Part shown: piece after piece, positions 1-6,863 of the stretch | How the letters are laid out: each line of letters opens with the position of its first letter | Numbering within the stretch: position 1 is the stretch's first letter | Assembly (NCBI GenBank): GCA_900319895.1 | Contig: ONQK01000149.1 | Span: 1 to 7,760 of the forward strand | Source of the DNA: an uncultured Prevotella sp. | Lineage (GTDB): Bacteria; Bacteroidota; Bacteroidia; Bacteroidales; Bacteroidaceae | DNA length: 7,760 bases | Direction of reading: 5' to 3' | The notes under the pieces: model-generated | The model's input: the letters and a program-made list of their open reading frames with translations, nothing else | Database searches by the model: none | Told to the model about the DNA's origin: nothing | Program-made: the position numbers and the translations under genes

Positions 1-384
1 ATCTGGGAAGGCATCTGCTCATTGAAAAGCATCCGCAACATCCCACTGTTCGTCTTCTTCACAATAGCCATTTGGGGCTGTTATTTCCTGCATTATTACC
101 TGACGTTCTTCTGTTTCGAAGCCACCCAAGACCTCGGCATCCACTGCGCACTGACCACTTTCATCGTCGGAACTATCGCCGTCGTCGTGCCCACCCCAAA
201 CGGTGCTGGGCCGTGGCACTTCGCCGTCAAGACGATGCTCGTCATCTATGGCGTGGCCATGAAAGAGGCGTTATTCTTCGTGCTCATCGTACATACCGTA
301 CAGACGCTGCTGGTTGCCCTGCTGGGCATATACGCATGGGTGGCGCTGACATTCACAAAAAAGAAAAAACATTTAACATCATAA
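1..384 (+). CDS. Lysylphosphatidylglycerol synthase TM-domain (UPF0104/YbhN-like) membrane protein, 3' end only
   Basis: The reading frame is open from the first base of the window, so this is the last 127 codons of a longer gene. The residues are largely hydrophobic and form about three membrane segments: visible residues roughly 14-36, 49-64 and 90-115. Between the second and third lies PTPNGAGPWHFAV (from residue 64), which corresponds to the conserved P-x-P-x-G-x-G loop of the UPF0104 / lysylphosphatidylglycerol synthase transmembrane family. The protein ends in a lysine-rich tail (KKKK), consistent with a cytoplasmic C-terminus. Family members are inner-membrane proteins implicated in lipid modification or transport. 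The synthase catalytic domain is not visible, and Bacteroidetes members usually consist of the membrane part alone, so no specific reaction is assigned. The stop is 21 nt before pepD, suggesting co-transcription. Confidence 0.8.
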   Translation: MWEGICSLKSIRNIPLFVFFTIAIWGCYFLHYYLTFFCFEATQDLGIHCALTTFIVGTIAVVVPTPNGAGPWHFAVKTMLVIYGVAMKEALFFVLIVHTVQTLLVALLGIYAWVALTFTKKKKHLTS

Positions 385-405
385 ATCATTTAAAAGACAA
401 AAGAC

Positions 406-1863
406 ATGAGTGAAATTCAAAATTTGCAACCGCAATGCATCTGGAAACACTTCCACGCATTAACCCAAGTGCCCCATCCATCAGGCCACCTGGAAAAAAT
501 CCAGCAGTTCCTGCTCGACTTTGCCAAACAAGTTGGAGTTGAAGCATTCATCGACAGCGCAGACAACATCGTCATGCGCAAGCCTGCAAGCCCGGGAATG
601 GAGAACCGCAAAGGCGTTATCCTGCAAGCCCACATGGACATGGTGCCTCAAAAGACACCGGAAAGTACACACAACTTTGAAACCGACCCCATCCAAACCT
701 GGATTGACGGCGACTGGGTAAAAGCAAAAGACACCACACTCGGTGCAGACAACGGCATCGGCGTGGCTGCCATCATGGCGGTAATGGAAGACAAGACCCT
801 CAAGCACGGCCCCATCGAAGGGCTGATCACAGCTGACGAAGAAACCGGAATGTTCGGCGCCAACGCATTGCCCACCGACGAGCTCAACGGCGACATCCTG
901 CTGAACCTCGACTCCGAGACATGGGGAAAACTCGTCATCGGAAGCGCTGGAGGCATTGACATTACAGCAAGTTTGGAATACAAAGAAGTTGAAACCGACG
1001 CTAGCAACGCAGCCGTAAAAATAACCCTGAAAGGCCTCAAAGGCGGACACTCAGGACTGGAAATCAACGAAGGACGAGGCAACGCCAACAAACTGATGGT
1101 ACGCTTTGTCAGAGAAGCCATCTCCGAACTAGGCGCGCGCCTGGCAGTCTGGCACGGCGGAAACATGAGAAACGCCATACCTTTCAAGGCCGAGACAATC
1201 CTCACATTGCCCAAGAACAATGTGGAGACACTGAAAAAGTGCGTGGCAGAGCACCAAGCCCTCTTCAACGACGAGTACAAGGGCATCGAAAGCAACATCG
1301 AGTTCTTCGCGGAAGAAACAGAAATGCCCAAAATGCAGGTGCCCGTTGAAATCCAAGACAACCTCATCAACGCCATTTACGGCTGCCACGACGGCGTGGT
1401 GCGCATGATTCCGGCATATCCAAACGTTGTGGAGACGTCCAGCAACCTCGCCATCATCGACATCGAAGGCGGAAAGGCCGGATTGAAAATCCTTGCAAGA
1501 AGTGCACGCGAAGACATGAAAATGTACATCGCCAAATCACTTGAAAGCTGCTTCAACATGGCAGGGATGAAAGTCGAAATGAGTGCCAGCTACGGCGGAT
1601 GGGACCCCAACCCCAACAGCCCCATCCTCAAATTGTTGGAGAAAGTATACAAAGACCTTTTCAACGAAGATGCCATCGAACAGGTTGACCACGCAGGCCT
1701 GGAGTGCTCAATCATCCTGGGCAAATACCCACATCTCGACGTCGTCTCCCTCGGCCCAACGATGAGGTCGCCGCATACGACCACAGAGCGCGCATACATA
1801 CCAACAGTGGCGCCTTTCTGGCAGTTATTAACCAAAACGCTAGAAGAAATTCCCGTGAAATAA
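406..1863 (+). CDS. pepD: Xaa-His dipeptidase (aminoacyl-histidine dipeptidase), peptidase family M20C
   Basis: The 485-residue protein has the full length and motif order of the M20C di-zinc dipeptidase PepD, a cytosolic enzyme that cleaves dipeptides such as Xaa-His (carnosinase-like) for amino-acid recovery. Predicted metal and catalytic residues are all present: H76 and D78 in QAHMDMV, the bridging D115 in LGADNGIG, the general base E145 with E146 in ADEETGMFGA, D169 in NLDSE, and H457 in SPHTTTE near the C-terminus. They are spaced as in E. coli PepD with an offset of about four residues. A lid/dimerisation domain with GGHSGLEI lies in between. The ATG at 406 follows a purine-rich stretch (AAAAGACAAAAGAC) and gives a normal N-terminus. 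No separate promoter is visible in the 21-nt gap to the upstream gene. No signal peptide is present. The family call is very secure; exact substrate range is not shown by sequence. Confidence 0.97.
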   Translation: MSEIQNLQPQCIWKHFHALTQVPHPSGHLEKIQQFLLDFAKQVGVEAFIDSADNIVMRKPASPGMENRKGVILQAHMDMVPQKTPESTHNFETDPIQTWIDGDWVKAKDTTLGADNGIGVAAIMAVMEDKTLKHGPIEGLITADEETGMFGANALPTDELNGDILLNLDSETWGKLVIGSAGGIDITASLEYKEVETDASNAAVKITLKGLKGGHSGLEINEGRGNANKLMVRFVREAISELGARLAVWHGGNMRNAIPFKAETILTLPKNNVETLKKCVAEHQALFNDEYKGIESNIEFFAEETEMPKMQVPVEIQDNLINAIYGCHDGVVRMIPAYPNVVETSSNLAIIDIEGGKAGLKILARSAREDMKMYIAKSLESCFNMAGMKVEMSASYGGWDPNPNSPILKLLEKVYKDLFNEDAIEQVDHAGLECSIILGKYPHLDVVSLGPTMRSPHTTTERAYIPTVAPFWQLLTKTLEEIPVK

Positions 1864-1875
1864 AGAAAGAGCAAC

Positions 1876-1918
1876 GATGCAGACCGCAAAAATGCACAGC
1901 CATCAAGCGGTTTGCATC
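1876..1918 (+). other. Stem-loop between pepD and nhaD
   Basis: The left arm GATGCAGACCGC (1876-1887) pairs with GCGGTTTGCATC (1907-1918), giving 12 consecutive base pairs in RNA with one G-U, around a 19-nt loop. It starts 12 nt after the pepD stop and ends 32 nt before the preferred nhaD start. No U-run follows, so it is not a canonical intrinsic terminator. A short alternative pairing exists: ATGCA in the loop (1892-1896) could pair with TGCAT in the right arm (1913-1917). Function is unknown; 3'-end stabilisation, partial termination or an nhaD leader structure are all possible. Confidence 0.5.
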
Positions 1919-1950
1919 ATTTCCATTCAAAACATCACACAACAAAAACT

Positions 1951-3300
1951 ATGAGTACTTTGACTATTGCTATTATCACCGTCTTCGTCATCGGCTATGC
2001 CAGCATCGCCCTTGAAAGCCTGACCAAAGTGAACAAAGCCGCAATCGCACTGCTGATGTTCGTCGGTTGCTGGACATTGTTTATGATAGACCCCAGTCAA
2101 TACCTGGCAGCTGCTGTCGGAAGCGAAAAAGCACTGATTGTCAGCGAAGCCATCGAGCATCACCTCGGTACAACGTCAACCACGCTGTTCTTCCTCATGG
2201 GAGCGATGACCATCGTCGAACTCGTCGACCAAAACGGCGGGTTCAACTTCGTGCGCGACTCGCTACAGACGCGAAGCAAGAAAAAACTGCTGTGGCGCAT
2301 AGCATTCATGACATTCGTCTTGTCGGCCATACTGGACAACCTGACAACCTCCATCGTGATGATCATCATCCTCCAAAAACTCGTCAGCGACAAGAAAGAC
2401 CGTCTTATCTACGCCGCTCTGGTGGTGATTTCAGCCAATTCGGGCGGCGCATTCTCGCCCATCGGCGACGTGACGACAATCATGCTCTGGAACAAGGGCG
2501 TAATCACGGCGGCGGGCGTAATCACCGAGATATTCATCCCATCGCTCGTCTCAATGCTGATCCCAGCCTACATCCTCTCGCTCTCGCTGAAAGGCCAGCT
2601 CACCTTCACCAAGGAACAGGCACAAAGTTTCCAGGCCAACGAACTGACTACAGCACAGCGAAAGACCATTTTCTTCCTCGGCGTGGGCGGCCTGATTTTC
2701 GTGCCAATCTTCAAGTCAATCACCCACCTGCCGCCGTTCATCGGCATCTTGCTCGTACTGGGCATCCTGTGGACGGTGACAGAGGTGTTCTACGCCAATT
2801 TAAAGGAACAAGAAGAGAAGGGAGCCATGCAGAAGCGCGTGACAAACATGCTCTCGCGCATCGACATGTCCACCATCCTGTTCTTCCTCGGCATACTGAT
2901 GGCAGTGGCATGTCTGGAAACCATCGGCGTGCTCACGCAGCTGGGCGAGGGACTCGACGTGGCATTCCAAGGCAACCACTACCTCGTCACGGGCATCATC
3001 GGCGTGCTGTCTGCCATCGTCGACAACGTACCACTGGTGGCAGGCTGCATGGGCATGTACCCAGTACAGGCAGCCGGCGACATGGCCGTCGATGGCATCT
3101 TCTGGCAGCTATTAGCCTACTGCGCCGGTGTCGGCGGCTCGATGCTCATCATCGGATCGGCGGCAGGCGTCGTGGTCATGGGGCTCGAAAAAATCAGTTT
3201 CGGATGGTACATGAAGAAAATCACATGGATTGCATTCGTGGGATACCTCGCCGGCATCGTGTGCTACTGGTTCATCCGCTCGTTCATCTTTGCCGGATAA
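1951..3300 (+). CDS. nhaD: Na+/H+ antiporter, NhaD type
   Basis: This 449-residue inner-membrane protein belongs to the NhaD family (ion transporter superfamily), which exchanges Na+ or Li+ for H+ in salt and pH homeostasis. It consists of about a dozen hydrophobic segments in two inverted halves. The first half has ILDNLTTSIVM (127-137, with D129-N130) and SANSGGAFSPIGDVTTIMLW (161-180). The second half repeats this with AIVDNVPLVAG (355-365) and CAGVGGSMLIIGSAAG (391-406). The D-N pairs in the helix breaks and the G/S-rich loops are the expected ion-site regions. The frame is also open to an ATG at 1912, but that would add a His-rich hydrophilic MHHFHSKHH extension, so ATG 1951 (MSTLTIAIIT, directly entering helix 1) is preferred. 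The gene follows pepD after 87 nt and is closed by a strong terminator. No TAnnTTTG box is visible in the gap, so it may be read through from pepD. Confidence 0.95.
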   Translation: MSTLTIAIITVFVIGYASIALESLTKVNKAAIALLMFVGCWTLFMIDPSQYLAAAVGSEKALIVSEAIEHHLGTTSTTLFFLMGAMTIVELVDQNGGFNFVRDSLQTRSKKKLLWRIAFMTFVLSAILDNLTTSIVMIIILQKLVSDKKDRLIYAALVVISANSGGAFSPIGDVTTIMLWNKGVITAAGVITEIFIPSLVSMLIPAYILSLSLKGQLTFTKEQAQSFQANELTTAQRKTIFFLGVGGLIFVPIFKSITHLPPFIGILLVLGILWTVTEVFYANLKEQEEKGAMQKRVTNMLSRIDMSTILFFLGILMAVACLETIGVLTQLGEGLDVAFQGNHYLVTGIIGVLSAIVDNVPLVAGCMGMYPVQAAGDMAVDGIFWQLLAYCAGVGGSMLIIGSAAGVVVMGLEKISFGWYMKKITWIAFVGYLAGIVCYWFIRSFIFAG

Positions 3301-3317
3301 CAGCATGTCTACATCTC

Positions 3318-3351
3318 AAAAAGCGATGGAAAAACTTCCATCGCTTTTTTT
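3318..3351 (+). terminator. Rho-independent terminator after nhaD
   Basis: AAGCGATGGAA (3321-3331) and TTCCATCGCTT (3336-3346) form a perfect 11-bp stem with a 4-nt AAAC loop. Flanking A and T runs extend it, and a run of seven T closes it (3345-3351). It lies 20 nt after the nhaD stop and separates that gene from the next promoter. The A-tract on the 5' side could also let it act on the minus strand, but no minus-strand gene ends here. Confidence 0.93.
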
Positions 3352-3383
3352 GTGGAAAACATCAACGTATCAATATTTTTTCC

Positions 3384-3391
3384 TATCTTTG
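3384..3391 (+). promoter_or_regulatory. Bacteroidetes-type -7 promoter box for the mannosyltransferase gene
   Basis: TATCTTTG fits the Bacteroidetes primary sigma factor -7 consensus TAnnTTTG exactly. It sits 23 nt before the ATG at 3415, inside an AT-rich stretch just past the nhaD terminator. No convincing TTTG/TTG -33 element is seen at the usual spacing; the nearest TTTG, at 3349-3352, is too far away. Expected transcription would start a few bases downstream, leaving a leader of about 15 nt. Confidence 0.7.
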
Positions 3392-3414
3392 CAAAATCAT
3401 AACAACAAAAAGTC

Positions 3415-4161
3415 ATGAACCAAAGCGACAGCATCGTCATCATCCCAACCTACAACGAGAAAGAAAACATTGAGAAAATCATACGTGCGGTGTTCGCGCT
3501 GGAGAAGGCCTTCCACATCCTCGTCATTGACGACGGGAGCCCCGACGGAACAGCCCAAATCGTACACCGGATGATAAAGACGGAATTCCAAGACCGCCTC
3601 TTCATCATCGAACGCACCGGAAAACTCGGACTCGGAACCGCATACATCGCCGGATTCCGATGGGCGCTCGAACGCGACTACGAATATGTGTTCGAAATGG
3701 ATGCCGATTTCAGCCACGACCCAGCCGACCTGCCGCGGCTCTACGATGCCTGCGCAGTCGAAGGACATGACCTTGCCATCGGATCGCGCTACATATCAGG
3801 GGTCAACGTGGTCAACTGGCCCATCGGGCGAGTGCTCATGAGCTACTTCGCCTCCAAATATGTACGGATGGTCACAGGCTTCAACATCCACGACACCACA
3901 GCAGGCTTCAAATGCTACAAGCGCCGCGTGCTGCAAACCATCGAGCTGGACAAAATACGTTTCAAGGGCTACGCCTTCCAGATAGAAATGAAATACACGG
4001 CACACAAAATCGGCTTTAAGATCAAAGAAGTGCCCGTCATCTTCATCAACCGCCGCGAAGGCGTGTCCAAAATGTCGGGCGGCATCTTCAGCGAAGCATT
4101 CTTCGGGGTCATGCGCCTGCGGTGGGACGGATTTTTCCGCAAGTATCCGGCAAAAGCGTGA
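3415..4161 (+). CDS. Polyprenol-phosphate (dolichol-phosphate-type) mannose synthase-like glycosyltransferase, GT2
   Basis: This 248-residue GT-A fold enzyme matches the DPM1/Ppm1 subgroup of family GT2. Such enzymes transfer mannose or a related hexose from a nucleotide sugar to a polyprenyl phosphate at the cytoplasmic membrane face, supplying lipid-linked sugar for glycan assembly. Visible motifs in order are IIPTYNEKENIEKII (9-23, nucleotide binding), ILVIDDGSPDGT (35-46), the metal-binding EMDADFSHDP (94-103, with D96 and D98), GSRYISG (123-129), NWPIGRVLMSYFASK (134-148), DTTAGFKCYKRRVL (160-173) and NRREGVSKM (212-220). The protein stops soon after, so it lacks the C-terminal membrane domain of longer homologues and is probably peripheral. 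The gene has its own promoter box and a terminator downstream. The sugar and acceptor are inferred from family and not proven. Confidence 0.92.
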   Translation: MNQSDSIVIIPTYNEKENIEKIIRAVFALEKAFHILVIDDGSPDGTAQIVHRMIKTEFQDRLFIIERTGKLGLGTAYIAGFRWALERDYEYVFEMDADFSHDPADLPRLYDACAVEGHDLAIGSRYISGVNVVNWPIGRVLMSYFASKYVRMVTGFNIHDTTAGFKCYKRRVLQTIELDKIRFKGYAFQIEMKYTAHKIGFKIKEVPVIFINRREGVSKMSGGIFSEAFFGVMRLRWDGFFRKYPAKA

Positions 4162-4181
4162 CACCCTAAGGGGCAAAAGGG

Positions 4182-4421
4182 CTGCGAGCGGCGTAAAAAG
4201 ATGGATACTGGCCGGCGTTTGCAGGGAATAGGCAACATAAAAAGAGGGAATGTCATTGCTTGATTGACATTCCCTCTTTTCCGTTTACAAGTGTACCTGC
4301 TGATGTTTGCAGGGATACTGACCGGAGTTTGCAAGTGTACTGCCGCGTTTACTGGGAAAATAAGCGGAGTTTGCAGGGATACTGGCCGGCGTTTGCTGGG
4401 AGCAGTTGCCGCCGGTGCGGC
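4182..4421 (+). repeat. Tandem array of ~22-bp degenerate direct repeats (array 1)
   Basis: Units start at 4204, 4292, 4314, 4336 (20 nt, two bases short), 4356 and 4378. The best copies read GATACTGGCCGG followed by CGTTTGCAGG; the copies at 4204 and 4378 differ at one base. Weaker possible units lie at 4182-4203 and 4400-4421, and a unit tail at 4281-4291. The array is interrupted by the terminator hairpin at 4240-4280 and fills most of the 264-nt gap between the two convergent genes, ending almost at the LRR stop codon. A 22-nt period is not a multiple of three and no plausible protein is encoded. Function is unknown. Confidence 0.8.
4240..4280. terminator. Bidirectional intrinsic terminator between convergent genes
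   Basis: AAAAGAGGGAATGTCA (4240-4255) and TGACATTCCCTCTTTT (4265-4280) form a perfect 16-bp inverted repeat with a 9-nt loop. The A-run on the left and T-run on the right give a U-tract on both strands. It lies 78 nt past the mannosyltransferase stop (plus strand) and about 145 nt past the LRR stop (minus strand), so it can serve both. It is embedded in the 22-bp repeat array. Confidence 0.92.
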
Positions 4422-4425
4422 TGTC

Positions 4426-6189
4426 CTATGGCACTGCGATTTTCTTCCCTTCCCTGATGTAGACGCCCTTTGTTCGGGGCGCGGCGGGCAGCCTCACGCC
4501 GCCGATGGTGTACCAGTTGCCGTTTTGACGGATGCTGTCGGCTTGAATGCCTTCCACGCTGCTCGGCTCGATGCCTTCGTATCCCACGGCTTCCTGTCCC
4601 TTGCCGGAATCGTCTTCCGTGCTGTTCCAGTCGAACACTCGCCATCCCTTGTCGGTGGCCACGTCCACCTGCGTCTTCATGATTTCGTTCTGCTCGTTGC
4701 CGTCTATCAAGTTGACGATGCAGAAGATGCCGAAGTTCCTCCTTGGCAGTCCGTCCACCAGTGCCTGCATCTTCTCTCCCTTGATTTGGTTGCCGAAGCA
4801 GCGCAAGTCTCTCAGCGCCATACAGCCTGCGATGCTGAGCGCCTGCAGGCTGTTGTTGGAGCAGTGGAGCTTTTCCAGCGCCGTGCAGCCCGAAGCGTCG
4901 AGCGCGGCCAGCCGGTTGCCGCTGCACTTCAAGAATGTCAGCGCTGTGCGTCCCGCGACGTTGAGCGCCTGCAGTTGGTTGTTTTCGCAGTACAATGTCT
5001 GCAGGCGGTTGTTCTTGGAGAGGTCGAGCTCGGTCAGTCCGGTGTTGCGGCAAGACAGCCATGTCAGCGCGGTGTTGCCCTTGAGGTCGAGCTCGGCCAG
5101 CGGATTGGCGGAGCAATACAGTGTTTGCAGCGCGACGTTCTTCGAGAGGTCGAGCGCGGCCAGTTGGTTGCTGTCGCAGTCCAGGCGTTCCAGCGCGGTG
5201 TTGCTCTTGAGGTCGAGCGCGGCCAGCCGGTTGGCGGAGCAATACAGGGTTTGCAGGCGGCTGTTCTTGGAGAGGTCGAGCTCGGCCAGTTGGTTGCCGT
5301 TGCACGACAGTGCTGCCAGGCGCGTGTTCTTCGTCAGGTCGAGCGCGGTGATTGGGTTTGCCGTACACGACAATGTCTCGAGCCTGGTGTTCTTCGTCAG
5401 GTCTATTGTCTCCAGCTGGTTGGCGTTGACTGCGAGGTTCGTCAGCGCGGTGTTGCCCGAGAGGTCGAGCTGGGTCAGCTGGTTGCCGGAGCAGTAGAGC
5501 CATGTCAGCGCGGTGTTGCCCGAGAGGTCGAGCGCTTCCAGCCGGTTCTCGGAACAGTCCAGACTAGCCAGCGCGGCGTTCTTCGAGAGGTCGAGCGCGG
5601 CCAGCCGGTTTTTTCTGCAGGAGAGGTTCGTCAGCGCGGTGTTGCCCTTGAGGTCGAGCTCGGCCAAGAGGTTGCCGTCGCAGTCCAGCCGTGCCAGCGC
5701 GGCGTTCTTCGAGAGGTCGAGCGCGGCCAGTTGGTTGCCGTTGCACGACAGCCTTGTCAGCCGTGTGTTCTGGGAGAGGTCGAGTTGTTCGAGCTCATTG
5801 GCGTCGCAGGCCAGCCATGCCAGTGCGGGGCAGGCGGAGACATTGATGGAGGTGAGCTGGTTGCCGTAGCAGTGGAGAGTTGTCAGCCGTGCGTTCTTCG
5901 ACAGGTCGAGCGCGGCCAGCTGGTTGTTGTGGCAGTGGAGAGTTGTCAGCGCGGTGAAGAACTCGATGCCCGTCAGGTCGGCGACATACAGCGAGTTGCA
6001 GTCGACCTTGGTCGCCTTGGCAATCTCCTCCGGGCTCAACACCCAGTCCTCGTCTTCATCGAAGGCCCAGGCCACATGGTTGCGGAAGGCCTCGTCGGGG
6101 AAGTTCTCCTGGTTGATGCCCACTTGCGCCCGTGCCGCTGCGCAGAGGGCGAGCAGCACGGGCAGCAGTGTGAAAATCCTTTTCCTCAT
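4426..6189 (-). CDS. Secreted leucine-rich-repeat protein with EF-hand-like N-terminus and Prevotella-type C-terminal tail
   Basis: The 587-residue protein starts with a signal peptide (MRKRIFTLLPVLLALCAAARA, likely cleavage after A21). Residues 22-78 resemble the cap often found before such repeats, with an EF-hand-like loop DEDEDWVLSPEE (44-55: D44, D46, D48, S52, E55, but Trp in place of the usual Gly). Residues 79-456 are 18 uninterrupted 21-residue leucine-rich repeats, consensus TALxxLxCxxNxLxxLDLSKN, followed by a degenerate capping repeat. A linker (about 487-545) leads to the tail WYTIGGVRL...KGVYIREGKKIAVP. This suggests an exported, solenoid-shaped binding protein at the cell surface or outside; its ligand cannot be read from sequence. 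It resembles LRR proteins of Bacteroidetes in general, not an enzyme. It lies 38 nt after the small secreted protein gene, on the same strand, so the two are probably one transcript. No strong ribosome site is seen. Confidence 0.92.
   Translation of the reverse strand: MRKRIFTLLPVLLALCAAARAQVGINQENFPDEAFRNHVAWAFDEDEDWVLSPEEIAKATKVDCNSLYVADLTGIEFFTALTTLHCHNNQLAALDLSKNARLTTLHCYGNQLTSINVSACPALAWLACDANELEQLDLSQNTRLTRLSCNGNQLAALDLSKNAALARLDCDGNLLAELDLKGNTALTNLSCRKNRLAALDLSKNAALASLDCSENRLEALDLSGNTALTWLYCSGNQLTQLDLSGNTALTNLAVNANQLETIDLTKNTRLETLSCTANPITALDLTKNTRLAALSCNGNQLAELDLSKNSRLQTLYCSANRLAALDLKSNTALERLDCDSNQLAALDLSKNVALQTLYCSANPLAELDLKGNTALTWLSCRNTGLTELDLSKNNRLQTLYCENNQLQALNVAGRTALTFLKCSGNRLAALDASGCTALEKLHCSNNSLQALSIAGCMALRDLRCFGNQIKGEKMQALVDGLPRRNFGIFCIVNLIDGNEQNEIMKTQVDVATDKGWRVFDWNSTEDDSGKGQEAVGYEGIEPSSVEGIQADSIRQNGNWYTIGGVRLPAAPRTKGVYIREGKKIAVP
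4822..5955 (-). repeat. 63-bp tandem coding repeats (18 LRR units)
   Basis: The LRR-coding part is a tandem array of 18 units of exactly 63 bp. DNA identity between units is high: the 30-nt segment at 5441-5470 recurs unchanged at 5504-5533, one period away. This implies recent duplication or gene conversion and makes unit number a likely site of strain variation. Because 63 is a multiple of three, a stop-free frame in one unit stays open through all, which explains the long spurious antisense frames here. Confidence 0.9.
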
Positions 6190-6227
6190 GTCTTTACGGG
6201 TTTGCGTTCACTGATGGTCGTGGCGTC

Positions 6228-6863
6228 TCACCTGACTGCGATCTTCCTTCCGTCCCTGATGTAGACGCCCTTCTGCTGCGGCCCGCCCGTGAGCCTCACC
6301 CCGCCCAGGGTGTACCATGCGCCCGCGCCGCGGCTTTCCTGCTCCAGCGTGCCGATGCCCGTGCTCTCCACCGCGAACTTGAAATAAAGGTAGTCGTAGC
6401 CCGACAAGGGGTCAACGCCCTTGTTCATCATGGCGATCAAGGAGTGCAGCGTGGCTGGGATCTCATACAGTATGTTGTCGGCCTCCGTCACGCCGTCGCA
6501 GACGGTGACGGTCTTCGCTCCCGCGTCGTACTCCATGAGCTCCTTGCCGCTCTTCTTGTCCTTGAAGATGGTCAGGCCGTCGCGCTGCTCCTGGTCCACG
6601 ATGCCCAGCATCGACATGTAGGGGAAGAAGAGCTCCGCCTCCGAGCCGAAGTCGGAAATCGGCGTCACCTTCTTCGTGAACGCCACCACCATCGTGCGAT
6701 CGGCGGGGTAGTCGTCACCGCGCAGGGCCGTCCCTGGGGCCGCATGGGCGGAAAGGGCTCCCGTAGGAAGGGCTCCCGTGTTGGTTGTCAACTGTGCCCA
6801 GGCCGCCGACGAGAGCGACAGAAGGGCGAGAATAAGCGTAAAAGATTTCTGTTTCATGTGCAT
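6228..6863 (-). CDS. Small secreted protein of unknown function with Prevotella-type C-terminal tail
   Basis: I do not recognise a named family for the body of this 211-residue protein. It begins with a signal peptide (hydrophobic ILALLSLSSAAWA, likely cleavage after A23 before QLTT). Two in-frame ATGs are available, at 6863 and 6857 (MKQKSF...); the second gives an equally good signal peptide, so the start is uncertain by two codons. Residues 24-50 are a low-complexity Ala/Gly/Thr stretch containing a short DNA duplication near 6750-6779. Residues 55-165 look like a small mainly beta globular domain with one Cys (C122). The last ~40 residues (AWYTLGGVRL...KGVYIRDGRKIAVR) closely match the tail of the downstream LRR protein. 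The gene lies 38 nt before that gene on the same strand. Its 5' end abuts, and partly overlaps, the 22-bp repeat array, so its leader is made of repeats. Confidence 0.82.
   Translation of the reverse strand: MHMKQKSFTLILALLSLSSAAWAQLTTNTGALPTGALSAHAAPGTALRGDDYPADRTMVVAFTKKVTPISDFGSEAELFFPYMSMLGIVDQEQRDGLTIFKDKKSGKELMEYDAGAKTVTVCDGVTEADNILYEIPATLHSLIAMMNKGVDPLSGYDYLYFKFAVESTGIGTLEQESRGAGAWYTLGGVRLTGGPQQKGVYIRDGRKIAVR

Noticed and set aside
648..1376. Antisense frames over pepD (up to 242 codons)
   Set aside because: They lie opposite a complete, motif-perfect dipeptidase gene and show no domain, leader or independent context.
1912..1950. Upstream in-frame ATG for nhaD
   Set aside because: It would add a His-rich hydrophilic 13-residue extension overlapping the right arm of the stem-loop. 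The ATG at 1951 gives the normal hydrophobic N-terminus of this family.
3345..3352. TTTG at the end of the nhaD terminator as the -33 element of the next promoter
   Set aside because: It is 31 nt from the -7 box, well beyond the roughly 19-23 nt spacing expected.
2067..3473. A 468-codon plus-strand frame overlapping nhaD
   Set aside because: It is an Arg/His/Pro-rich out-of-frame shadow of nhaD, which itself has complete family motifs. The shadow also runs through the terminator and into the next promoter.
6127..6148. Lipoprotein signal (Cys16) in the LRR protein
   Set aside because: The residues before Cys are L-A-L, and the -1 position is not G, A or S, so the lipobox fails. An ordinary signal peptidase I site (ARA before Q) fits better.
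4264..6264. A 666-codon open frame on the plus strand across the LRR gene, plus other long frames overlapping it
   Set aside because: It is antisense to a gene with a clear signal peptide and regular LRRs. The 63-bp period keeps any stop-free frame open through all units, and its translation (QVERGQLVAVAVE-type repeats) is just the complement of the LRR units, with no signal or domain.
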